Source: CAIKZZ01 sp035604595
Lineage (GTDB): Bacteria > Pseudomonadota > Gammaproteobacteria > Steroidobacterales > Steroidobacteraceae
Direction: 5' to 3'
NCBI GenBank assembly: GCA_035604595.1
Contig: DATNIE010000010.1
Coordinates: forward strand, 1-23,709
DNA length: 23,709 bases
Every line of letters begins with the position of its first letter. Within the stretch, counting starts at the first letter, position 1. The notes beneath the pieces are model-generated. The model was given only the letters and a program-made list of their open reading frames with translations, was not told where the DNA came from and did not search any database. This document shows positions 13,985 to 21,312 of the stretch, one piece after another. A program made the translations under genes and the position numbers.

Positions 13985-14944
13985 TCAGCTGATCGGCGCG
14001 CCGCCGCGCACGAGCGCGGCGATCCGGATCGCCGTCTCGAGCGCCTCGAGCCCGGCCTCGCCGCCAACGAGCGGCGGGCGTCCCGTCCGGATGGAGTCGG
14101 CGAAGGCCTCGATCTCGCACTTGAGCGCATCGCCCTGCTCGTAGGTCCGCTCCTCGATCGCCACCTGCGGCATGTCCCCGTCGGCAGGCCCTGCGCCCTT
14201 GCGGATCACGGTCACGATCTTCTGCTGCAGGTCGAGCGACAGGTACAGGTCGTCCTGGAACAACCTGAGCTTGCGCTCGGTCTTCATGCTGACCCGGCTC
14301 GCGGTGACATTCGCGACGCACCCCGACGCGAAACGCAGGCGCGCGTTGGCGATGTCGAGCTCGTCGGAGAACACCGAGGTGCCGATCGCATCGACCGCGA
14401 CGAGCGGGGAGCGCACGATGCTCTGGATCAGGTCGATGTCGTGGATCATGACGTCGAGCACGACGCTCACATCCGTGCCGCGCTGGCGGAACGGCGCTAG
14501 GCGGTGCGACTCGATGAACCGCGGTCGCGTCACGATCCCTTCGATCGCTTGCACGGCGGCATTGAAGCGCTCGAGGTGGCCGACCTGCAGTATCCGCCGG
14601 GTGTGGGCCGCGGCCTGGATCAGGTCGCGGGCGTCGGCAACGGTCACCGTGATCGGTTTTTCGACCAGCACGTGGATGCCGGCCAGCAGACACGCCCGCG
14701 CAATCAGATGGTGCAGTGGCGTCGGGGTCGCGATCGACACGGCATCCACCGAACCGAGGAGCTCCTGCCAGTCCGCGACCGCATTCACGGAGAGTTCGGC
14801 ACCGACCCTCGCCCGGACCTCGGCCTCGGGATCGGCGATGGCGACCAGCCGGCACCCGGCGAGGCCGGCCCATTTCTGCGCGTGAAAGCGACCCAGGTAC
14901 CCGGCCCCGATCACCGCTGCCCGTATCTCCCCGCCGTCGCCCAT
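13985..14944 (-). CDS. Gfo/Idh/MocA-family NAD(P)-dependent sugar oxidoreductase, GnnA-like
   Basis: A 319-residue oxidoreductase. The Rossmann motif GAGYLGRFHAQ is at 13-23, the family EKP motif at 95-97 (HVLVEKPIT), and a catalytic-region DVMIHDIDL at 164-172 with His168. The GHLERFN and SRVSMKTERKLRLF segments resemble GnnA, the UDP-GlcNAc 3-dehydrogenase that works with the GnnB aminotransferase to make the diamino sugar of some lipid A types. That match is from memory, and no gnnB or lpx gene lies in this window, so the substrate is open. The ATG at 14944..14942 places the Rossmann strand at the N-terminus; longer readings add an Arg-rich, unlikely extension. It diverges from the small membrane protein gene. 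Confidence 0.85.
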   Translation of the reverse strand: MGDGGEIRAAVIGAGYLGRFHAQKWAGLAGCRLVAIADPEAEVRARVGAELSVNAVADWQELLGSVDAVSIATPTPLHHLIARACLLAGIHVLVEKPITVTVADARDLIQAAAHTRRILQVGHLERFNAAVQAIEGIVTRPRFIESHRLAPFRQRGTDVSVVLDVMIHDIDLIQSIVRSPLVAVDAIGTSVFSDELDIANARLRFASGCVANVTASRVSMKTERKLRLFQDDLYLSLDLQQKIVTVIRKGAGPADGDMPQVAIEERTYEQGDALKCEIEAFADSIRTGRPPLVGGEAGLEALETAIRIAALVRGGAPIS

Positions 14945-15066
14945 CTCGGCACCCCGCCTTGCGCATGCGGAGACGCGCGCGCGCGCCCCGGGGAGGCCGC
15001 GCCGGTTGTGGCGGCGGCGAGCCCCCGCCATTATAGGCAGGCCAGGATCACAGCCCTCGACGCACG

Positions 15067-15426
15067 ATGAACACACCCACTCCCGCTGCGCCCGATGCGC
15101 CCGATGCGCCCGATGCGCCCGCCGACGTCACCGCGGGGGACCTCGTGCGCCGCGCGACAGTCCGGCGCGAGCTCCTCTATTTCGGCATCGTCGGCGGCTT
15201 CGGCATCGTGCTGCTGCCCTTCCTCGTGTATCTGGCCGGCGCCGCGACCCTGGGGCCCTACGAGGGGGGCCTGCCACGATTCCTGGGCAAGCTTTACGGG
15301 GACTTCCTCACCCTGTCCCCGGCCGCGGCCACCCTGCTGCTGGGACCGTACCTGCTGTTCCAGGCGGCCCGGCTCCTGACCCGGCCGCTCAGGCACCGCA
15401 ACCGCCGCGACGACCAGGACCGCTGA
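15067..15426 (+). CDS. Small membrane protein with Pro-rich N-terminus
   Basis: A 119-residue protein with an N-terminal tail of repeated Ala-Pro-Asp units, then two hydrophobic helices: about 38-58 (LYFGIVGGFGIVLLPFLVYLAG) and about 80-100 (SPAAATLLLGPYLLFQAARL). It ends in a basic tail, LRHRNRRDDQDR. The short connecting loop has GPYEGG. I do not recognise a named family. The ATG at 15067 gives a coherent reading; there is no strong ribosome-binding site. A 122-bp gap separates it from the divergent oxidoreductase gene, with which it may share a control region. The repeat in its first codons could make its length vary between strains. Confidence 0.6.
   Translation: MNTPTPAAPDAPDAPDAPADVTAGDLVRRATVRRELLYFGIVGGFGIVLLPFLVYLAGAATLGPYEGGLPRFLGKLYGDFLTLSPAAATLLLGPYLLFQAARLLTRPLRHRNRRDDQDR
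15088..15120 (+). repeat. 9-bp coding tandem repeat
   Basis: The unit GCGCCCGAT is repeated three times and followed by a partial GCGCCC, encoding (Ala-Pro-Asp)x3-Ala-Pro. Copies are identical. Because the unit is a multiple of three, copy-number change would alter tail length without a frameshift. Confidence 0.9.
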
Positions 15427-15446
15427 GACTCGCGCTCGGCGGCCGT

Positions 15447-15462
15447 GACGCCGATCGGCGTC
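15447..15462. terminator. Perfect 16-bp palindrome downstream of the small membrane protein gene
   Basis: GACGCCGATCGGCGTC is a perfect palindrome 20 bp after the stop codon at 15426. As RNA it would give a 6-bp GC stem with a GATC loop, followed by only a short GTT. It may act as a weak terminator; an operator is the alternative. Confidence 0.35.
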
Positions 15463-15653
15463 GTTCATCCGCGCTGCCCGCGCCGCGGCTGGCGTTCGGC
15501 AGATTATGTCGCTGGCCGGCGACAGGCCCCCATGCTGCAGGCGCGCTAACCGGCCCCCGCTGCAGCCACGTGCGCACGCTCACGGTTTGCAGGGCGCCCG
15601 AGCCGTATCGTCGCTCGGACCGGCTTGGCCCGAGCAGCCGTCCGAGGAGCGCA

Positions 15654-16148
15654 ATGTCGAGCACCTGGACGCCGTTCGCCTGCGCGACGATCGCGCTCTC
15701 GCTCGCTGCGACCCCGACCGGGACTCGTGCGCGCACGCTCGACGCGCACTGCACGCGCGAGGACGTGCAGAGCGCAGAGGCGGGAATGATGCGCCATGCA
15801 GAGCGCACCGATGAGCCGACCGCGGCTGCCATCTCCGCCGAGGCGAGCCGCGCGCTGCCGCCCGCCGGGCCGCTCCCGACGGAGCTGCCAGCCGCGCCGC
15901 GCCACGCGTGGTCCGCCCCCTTTGCCGATCAGATCCACGTCGGTGACCGCCTGAAGATGTTGCGCGTGCGGCGGCTGCTGCGGGTGTTCGACAACTCGTG
16001 GTTCACCGTGTTCTTCGGTCTCGACCACGGCGGCCACGCGGGGCTCCACCTGCAGGAGCAGGATCCGAACAACCTGCCGGCCTTGCGCCGGGCCAGTGCG
16101 CCCGCCGAGAGACCGGTGGTCCGCGTCGTGCCACTGCGGTCATCGTGA
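15654..16148 (+). CDS. Exported protein of unknown family
   Basis: A 164-residue protein starting MSSTWTPFACATIALSLAAT, which reads as a short signal peptide with a cut near TRA or ARA. AGGAG lies four bases before the ATG, which is close but acceptable. The mature part has a single early Cys (AHCTRED), a Pro/Ala-rich linker at about 70-90, and a well-ordered stretch DQIHVGDRLKMLRVRRLLRV followed by FDNSWFTVFFGLDHGGHAG. No known domain is recognised. Codon choice in the ordered part follows the GC-rich pattern of its neighbours, supporting a real gene. It stands alone upstream of prc with 343 bp between. Confidence 0.6.
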   Translation: MSSTWTPFACATIALSLAATPTGTRARTLDAHCTREDVQSAEAGMMRHAERTDEPTAAAISAEASRALPPAGPLPTELPAAPRHAWSAPFADQIHVGDRLKMLRVRRLLRVFDNSWFTVFFGLDHGGHAGLHLQEQDPNNLPALRRASAPAERPVVRVVPLRSS

Positions 16149-16491
16149 ATTCGACTCCACGTGTCGCAGCACGCATTGCAGACGAGTCCCGTCACTTGGC
16201 CAGGTCGGCAAACAGTCCGGGAGCCCCGAGCACGGTCCCGCACGCGCGGACGCTCCCGCCTGGTCGGCGCAGAGCGACAGAACCGGCGCTGACCACCGGC
16301 AAGCCGATGGAAACTGTCACCGTCGGCCCCATGATGGTCCCCGTGGGCACATCCCGTCGCGAAAGGCAACCCCCGGCAGCCGGGACACTTGATCCCCGGC
16401 GCCCCTGTCACTACGCTCGCACAATGAGAACCCATGGAAACGCGACGCAGGCCGCGCCGACAGCCGCCCCCCGCCCGGTAGTCTAGGGCGC
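16149..16491. other. Gene-free gap upstream of prc
   Basis: No convincing gene is seen on either strand in these 343 bases. Apart from a candidate sigma-70-type promoter at 16389-16417, I recognise no conserved element; an imperfect CGGGA...TCCCG pairing near 16220 is too weak to call a terminator. Confidence 0.5.
16389..16417 (+). promoter_or_regulatory. Candidate promoter for prc
   Basis: TTGATC (16389-16394) and TACGCT (16412-16417) are separated by 17 bp and lie 74 bp before the prc start. The -35 is good and the -10 moderate. This is a pattern match only. Confidence 0.3.
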
Positions 16492-18657
16492 ATGCCCGCC
16501 CCCGCCAGAGACCCATTCCGTCCCCGCCCGCTGCGCCGCATCGGGTTGAGGCTCGCCGTTGCGCTGCCCGCGCTCGCGGTCGTCGGCGTGCTGTTCACCG
16601 GGTCGGCGCCCAACCGGCCCGCCGCCGCACCCGAGGCGCGCGCCGCGACGGTCGATCTGCAGCCGAACGAACGCCATCGGAAGGTCGCCCGCCTCGTGGG
16701 CGAGGTGATCGAGCGCTCCCACTACCGTCAGGCGGTGCTCGACGAGAAAATGTCCTCGCAGGTCTTCGACCGTTACCTCGAGTCGCTCGACTCGAACCGC
16801 AGCTACTTTCTCGCGAGCGACATCGCCGAACTCGAGCGGTTCCGCTTCAAGCTCGACGAGGCGATCCGCACCGGCAAGGTCGAACCCGCGTTCGTGATGT
16901 TCGCGCGCTTTCAGGAGCGCAATCGCGCGGCCGTCAGGTCTGCAATCGCCGACCTCAACGTCGCGCCCGATTTCACGCTCGACGAGAGCTTCGTGTTCGA
17001 CCGCAGCAAGGCGCCGTGGCTCGCCAACCAGGCTGAGTCGGACGATCTGTGGCGCAAGCGGGTCAAGAACGACGCGCTGTCGCTGCTGCTCACCGGCAAG
17101 ACCTGGCCGGAGGCGCGCGACATTCTCAAGAAGCGCTACGAGCGCGTCCTGAAGCGCATCGAACAGGTCAGCGCCGACGACGTATTCGAGAACTTCATGA
17201 ACGCGTACGCGCACGTCTATGACCCGCACTCGAACTACCTGTCGCCGCGCTCGAGCGAGGAATACAACATCGCGATGAAGCTGTCGTACGTCGGTATCGG
17301 CGCCTCGCTGTCGCTCGTCGACGACTACGTCAACGTGATGAACGTCATCGCCGGCGGCCCGGCGGCCGTCAGCGGCAAGATCAAGGCCAACGACCGGATC
17401 ACGGCCGTCGGCCAGGGCAAGAACGGTGAGCTCATCGACGTGGTCGGCTGGCGTCTCGACGATGTGGTGCAGCTGATCCGCGGCCCGACCGGGTCAGTGG
17501 TGCGTCTGTCGGTGCTGGCGGCCGGCGCCGCGCCCGGCGCCAAGGAATCGGTGCTCGATTTCGTGCGCAACAAGATCACGCTCGAGGCGCAGGCGGCACA
17601 GAAGAAGGTGCGCACGATCAAGCGCGGCGACCAGGAGTACAAGGTCGGCGTGATCGACGTGCCGAGCTTCTATCAGGACTACGAGGCCCGGGTCAGCGGC
17701 GACAAGGACTACCGCTCGACGACGCGGGATGTGGCGCGCCTGATCGGCGAGCTCAAGCAGGAGAAGGTCGACGGCATCGTGATGGACCTGCGCGGCAACG
17801 GCGGCGGTCACCTGTCGGAAGCGACCGGTCTCGTCGGGCTGTTCATCCGCAAGGGCCCGGTCGTGCAGCTGAAGGAAACCGGCGGGCGCATCGAGGTGCT
17901 CGACGATCCGGAGCCGGGCGAGGTCTGGGACGGGCCGCTGGTCGTGCTCGTCGACCGCTCGAGCGCGTCGGCCTCGGAGATCTTCGCCGCCGCGATCCAG
18001 GACTACGGCCGGGGGCTCATCATCGGCCAGCAGACCTACGGCAAGGGCACGGTGCAGAACCTCTATCCGCTCGACCGCTGGGCGCTCGGCCCGAATGCCG
18101 GCTTTGGCGAGCTGACGGTGACGATCGGCAAGTACTATCGGGTGACCGGTGACAGCGTGCAGAACCGCGGCGTGCTGCCCGAGGTGGCCCTGCCCTCGCT
18201 GATCAGCACGACCGAGGTCGGCGAGAGCACCCGCGACAGCGCCCTGCCGTGGGATCGGATCCGCTCGGTCGAGTTTGAGCCGCAGCAGGCGCTCGCCGGC
18301 GAACTTGCCGTGATCGGGCGCTCGCACGAAGACCGGATGAAGACCGATCCGGACCTGAAGGAGCTCGCCGGCGATGCGCAAGCCGTCGACAAGCTGAGGG
18401 CCGAGAAGGCCATCTCACTGAACCTCGCGGCCCGCAAGGCCGAGCGCGAGCACCTCGACGCCGAGCGGCTCGCTCGCATCAACAGCCGCCGGGCGGCGCA
18501 CAGCGAGCCAGCGCTGAAGTCGCTCGAGGATCTGAACCCCGAGACCGAGCCGGATGCGAATCTAGAGGAATCCGCTCAGATCGTCGCGGACCTCGTGATC
18601 GTCGGCCGCAGCGGTCCGGCTCGACTGTCGCAGCTGCAGTCAAAGCCGAAGTCCTAG
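16492..18657 (+). CDS. prc: Carboxy-terminal (tail-specific) processing protease Prc
   Basis: A 721-residue S41 protease of the long Prc/Tsp type (E. coli Prc is 682). Residues 19-37 form a signal or anchor helix, so it acts in the periplasm. The N-terminal TSP domain (about 55-230, with SLDSNRSYFLASDIAELERF) is followed by a PDZ domain (about 265-350, from YVGIGASLSLVDDY), the S41 core and a C-terminal DUF3340-like helical part. The Ser/Lys dyad is Ser493 (within SSASASEIF) and Lys518 (TYGKGTVQ), spaced by 25 residues as in the family. Prc degrades misfolded or tagged envelope proteins and trims others, usually with an NlpI-type adaptor, which is not seen here. ATG at 16492 has only a weak AGGG ribosome-binding site. 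Confidence 0.95.
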   Translation: MPAPARDPFRPRPLRRIGLRLAVALPALAVVGVLFTGSAPNRPAAAPEARAATVDLQPNERHRKVARLVGEVIERSHYRQAVLDEKMSSQVFDRYLESLDSNRSYFLASDIAELERFRFKLDEAIRTGKVEPAFVMFARFQERNRAAVRSAIADLNVAPDFTLDESFVFDRSKAPWLANQAESDDLWRKRVKNDALSLLLTGKTWPEARDILKKRYERVLKRIEQVSADDVFENFMNAYAHVYDPHSNYLSPRSSEEYNIAMKLSYVGIGASLSLVDDYVNVMNVIAGGPAAVSGKIKANDRITAVGQGKNGELIDVVGWRLDDVVQLIRGPTGSVVRLSVLAAGAAPGAKESVLDFVRNKITLEAQAAQKKVRTIKRGDQEYKVGVIDVPSFYQDYEARVSGDKDYRSTTRDVARLIGELKQEKVDGIVMDLRGNGGGHLSEATGLVGLFIRKGPVVQLKETGGRIEVLDDPEPGEVWDGPLVVLVDRSSASASEIFAAAIQDYGRGLIIGQQTYGKGTVQNLYPLDRWALGPNAGFGELTVTIGKYYRVTGDSVQNRGVLPEVALPSLISTTEVGESTRDSALPWDRIRSVEFEPQQALAGELAVIGRSHEDRMKTDPDLKELAGDAQAVDKLRAEKAISLNLAARKAEREHLDAERLARINSRRAAHSEPALKSLEDLNPETEPDANLEESAQIVADLVIVGRSGPARLSQLQSKPKS

Positions 18658-18671
18658 AGTCCCGCGCGTCG

Positions 18672-18694
18672 GCGTCGGGCGGCGGGCGCGACGC
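18672..18694. terminator. Weak stem between convergent prc and coiled-coil genes
   Basis: GCGTCG (18672-18677) and CGACGC (18689-18694) can pair around an 11-base loop in the 37-bp gap between two convergent stop codons. An upstream GCGTCG at 18666 offers an alternative pairing. There is no U-tract. Confidence 0.25.
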
Positions 18695-19741
18695 TCAGCC
18701 GAGCAGCAGCTTGCCGACGTCCCAGTAATCGTCAGTGAGCACGTTCGGCTCACGGATCGGCACACCGCCGTCGCGCCGCAGAAAGGCGGACGGCAACGAG
18801 CCCGGCTGCGGGATCGCATCGTCCGGGTGGCTGTAGCTGACCACGTGCTTCAAGAGCTCGCTGCGGGTCCTGATCTCGGCGGCGAGCTCTTTCTGCGCTC
18901 GCGCCGCGGCCAGCGCCGCGGCGATGTCGTTCATTCGCCGCGAGCACTCCTCGCGCGAGCCGTAGTCGGCCTCGTGGATGCTCTTCAGGCGTGCGGTCCG
19001 TGCCTGCAGCGCGAGCCCGGACTCTGCGAGCCGGGCATAGAGCAGCTGCGCGTAGGCGAGCACGGCGATGTTGATTGCGCGCCGCCCCTCGAGCCCGACG
19101 CCCAGGAACTCCGGCCATGGTTCCTTCTCGACCGTGAGCTTGGCCTTCTGCATGTCGGCCAGGTACTGCTGCGCGCGGTCGCGCTGGGCGGTCTGGGCGG
19201 CGACCAAGGCGGTCAGTTTGCGGCGCCGCAGGTAGTGCCAGAAGCTGGTCAGCCCGCTCAGCTCGCCCGCGAGGGCTGCGAGCGAGTGCTCTTCCGTCGC
19301 GAGCGCGTGCTTCGCTTCCTCCAGCCGCTCGCCGGCCAGCTGCACCCGGGCCTGCCGATCCTGGTGGAACTCGATGACCTGGCGCTTGCGCTCCTTGTCC
19401 TCCTGCTGGCGGCGAAGCTCCGCTCCGAACTGCTCGAGCAGCACGTGGCACGCCTTCCACAGCGCACGCAGCTGGAAATGCACCAGCGCGCCGAAGCCGA
19501 GCAGAGGATTGCCGAGCAGTACCTCGAGGGATTCGTGTTCCTCGGCCATGCGCGCCGTGGCGCCTTCCTGCTGCTTGAGCCGGTCGCGCAGCTGGTGCAC
19601 CTGCGAGTCGAGGCGCGCGAGCTCTTTCTTCAGCTCCGCGCGGTTCCAAAACAGCTTGAGCAGGCGCTCCTGTTCGTCCGGGTCACGCCGCGGGCCGAGC
19701 AGTGGTGTCCTGAGGGCGGTGATCTTGTCGCGGATGCTCAT
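18695..19741 (-). CDS. Coiled-coil protein of unknown function
   Basis: A 348-residue, strongly helical, charged protein without signal peptide or membrane segment. Heptad-rich stretches are at about 30-75 (WNRAELKKELARLDSQVHQL and on), 105-165 and 180-200. The middle has a more globular patch (PWPEFLGVGLEGRRAINIAV), and the C-terminus ends DDYWDVGKLLLG. I do not recognise a characterised family. The ATG at 19741 lacks a visible ribosome-binding site. It lies 36 bp downstream of the DUF1249 gene on the same strand, so the two are probably cotranscribed, perhaps with ppsR. A structural or adaptor role is possible but not shown. Confidence 0.75.
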   Translation of the reverse strand: MSIRDKITALRTPLLGPRRDPDEQERLLKLFWNRAELKKELARLDSQVHQLRDRLKQQEGATARMAEEHESLEVLLGNPLLGFGALVHFQLRALWKACHVLLEQFGAELRRQQEDKERKRQVIEFHQDRQARVQLAGERLEEAKHALATEEHSLAALAGELSGLTSFWHYLRRRKLTALVAAQTAQRDRAQQYLADMQKAKLTVEKEPWPEFLGVGLEGRRAINIAVLAYAQLLYARLAESGLALQARTARLKSIHEADYGSREECSRRMNDIAAALAAARAQKELAAEIRTRSELLKHVVSYSHPDDAIPQPGSLPSAFLRRDGGVPIREPNVLTDDYWDVGKLLLG

Positions 19742-19777
19742 GGGCGCGGCGCTGCTGTCAGGCGCGGCCGCGGCGGC

Positions 19778-20239
19778 TCAGCCACCGGCGGCGCCGAACC
19801 GGTGACCCCGATCGACGCAGTATTCGAGCCACTTGTTCAGCAGCATGTTCCGCGACCACCGCGAACCTAGGCGCTCGGACGCTGCCGCCGCGGGCGAGCG
19901 GCGAACGGCGCGCGCCGCCGCGCGCCCGATGGCGTGCGCCTCGGCCACCCGCGCGTCGTGGTAGACGCGCACCTCGAGATCCGGGGCGTCTGGCCACTCC
20001 TGTGCCGGCCCGAAGCAGTAGGTCAGCGCGAGCGTCGTCGTGTACGGCTCGTGCCCCAGCACCGTGAGCTTCAGCTCGCAGTCATCAGCGACCCGCGACC
20101 GGTGCTCACCGGTGAGCGTGCGCACGTTGCCGACCAGCCAGCCGAGCCGGATGTAGTTGCTCTCGTAGAGCGTCATCAGGCCGACGAAGCTTCTCGGCCA
20201 CGCGCGCCACGAAACAGTGCAGAGGTCGTCCCCGAGCAT
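19778..20239 (-). CDS. DUF1249 family protein (YqiB-like)
   Basis: A 153-residue protein matching the DUF1249/YqiB pattern: an N-terminal helix around FVGLMTLYESNYIRLGWLVG, then ELKLTVLGHEPYTTTLALTY and DLEVRVYHDARVAEAHAI, and a C-terminal LLNKWLEYCVDRGH. In E. coli YqiB (140 residues) the same parts occur in the same order. The segment between, which in most members has a conserved YPN...HQRDEK motif, is here Ala/Arg-rich and lacks it. The family has no firm function. I chose the ATG at 20239 because it leaves the expected lead-in before the first helix; a TATATT at 20251..20246 would put transcription start almost at that ATG, so the mRNA could be nearly leaderless. Confidence 0.8.
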   Translation of the reverse strand: MLGDDLCTVSWRAWPRSFVGLMTLYESNYIRLGWLVGNVRTLTGEHRSRVADDCELKLTVLGHEPYTTTLALTYCFGPAQEWPDAPDLEVRVYHDARVAEAHAIGRAAARAVRRSPAAAASERLGSRWSRNMLLNKWLEYCVDRGHRFGAAGG

Positions 20240-20341
20240 GCGCGGAATATAACACAGCGATTTTGGCCATTTATCTCGCTGCCGGCGAATGAGAACGCGC
20301 GCACGGATCGGGCGCGCGCAGTGAACTCCATCACCCGCCGG

Positions 20342-21166
20342 CTACGGCCGCAGGCGCCGTTCGATGCCGGCCTTGTGCACGATGCGGCTGCCGAGTTCCT
20401 CGATCGAGCAATCGGTCGTATCGAGGTAGGGGATGCCGAAGCGCTGGAACAGCGCCTCGGCGGCCCGCACCTCGAAGGCCACCTGCTGCGCGGAGGCGTA
20501 GCGGCTGTCCGGCCGGCGGCCGTGGCGGATCTGCTGCAGCCGCTCCGGGCGGATCGTCAGCCCGTAGAGCTTGGCCTTGTGCTTGGCGAGCGTCGCGGGC
20601 AGCCGCGATGACTCGAGGTCTTCCTCGGTGAGCGGGTAGTTGGCGGCGTAGATCCCGTAATGAAGTGCCATGTACAGGCACGTCGGCGTCTTGCCGGAGC
20701 GCGATACGCCCACCAAGATCACATCGGCCGAGCCGTATTCACGGGTGTGCACGCCGTCGTCGTTCGCCAGCGCGAAGTTCGTGGCGTTGATCCGCGCCGC
20801 GTAGCCGGCGGTGTCCGCCATGCCGTGGGCGCGCCCGGCGGCGTGCGAGCTCTTGGCATCGAGTGCGGCCTCGAGCGGGGCGAGAAAGGCCTCGAAGAAG
20901 TCGAGAAACACGCCGTTGGCGCCCTTAACCTCGTCGCGCAGCTCGTCCTTGACGAGCGTGCTGAAGATGATCGGCGGCACTCCTTCCGCCGCCGCCGTCG
21001 CATTGATGTGCTCGCGCGCCTCGATTGCCTTGTCGGGAGTCGCGATGAACGGCAGCGTGACCGACCGGAAATCGAGCCCGTCGAACTGGGTCAGCAGGCT
21101 GTGGCCCATCGTCTCGGCCGTGACGCCGGTCTGGTCGGACACGAAAAACACCGTGCGCTTCGCCAC
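20342..21166 (-). CDS. ppsR: PEP synthase regulatory protein (pyruvate, water dikinase kinase/phosphorylase)
   Basis: A 274-residue DUF299-family protein, close in length to E. coli PpsR (277). It begins AKRTVFFVSDQTGVTAETMG, has the P-loop GVSRSGKT at 153-160, and the later PLTEEDL, LYGLTIRPERL and YLDTTDCSIEEL segments. It phosphorylates PEP synthase with ADP as donor to inactivate it and removes the phosphate by phosphorolysis to reactivate it. The GTG at 21166..21164 is chosen because GGGAG lies five bases upstream and because family members start right at the AKRTVF-like strand. It is divergent from ppsA, its expected target, with a 146-bp shared control region. Confidence 0.95.
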   Translation of the reverse strand: MAKRTVFFVSDQTGVTAETMGHSLLTQFDGLDFRSVTLPFIATPDKAIEAREHINATAAAEGVPPIIFSTLVKDELRDEVKGANGVFLDFFEAFLAPLEAALDAKSSHAAGRAHGMADTAGYAARINATNFALANDDGVHTREYGSADVILVGVSRSGKTPTCLYMALHYGIYAANYPLTEEDLESSRLPATLAKHKAKLYGLTIRPERLQQIRHGRRPDSRYASAQQVAFEVRAAEALFQRFGIPYLDTTDCSIEELGSRIVHKAGIERRLRP

Positions 21167-21312
21167 CGCCGCTCCCTGGCCTCGGGCACAGGGCGAGTGT
21201 ACCCCGGCCGGGGCGGCCAGGAGCCATTGCAACCGTTCACGCACCGCCGGCACGGATGCGGCACAATTCGCGGCCGGAGCAGCCGTCGCCCGGTGCCGGG
21301 AAGGTGAGCAGC

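Noticed and set aside
14970..14985. Alternating CG run upstream of the oxidoreductase gene (similar to one at about 6168-6184)
   Set aside because: Short alternating CG runs are expected at this base composition; no further structure supports a special role.
21249..21264. Sigma-54-like GG-N10-GC spacing upstream of ppsA
   Set aside because: Only the bare GG/GC pair matches; the TGGCAC and TTGCA parts are not met, and such pairs are frequent in GC-rich DNA.
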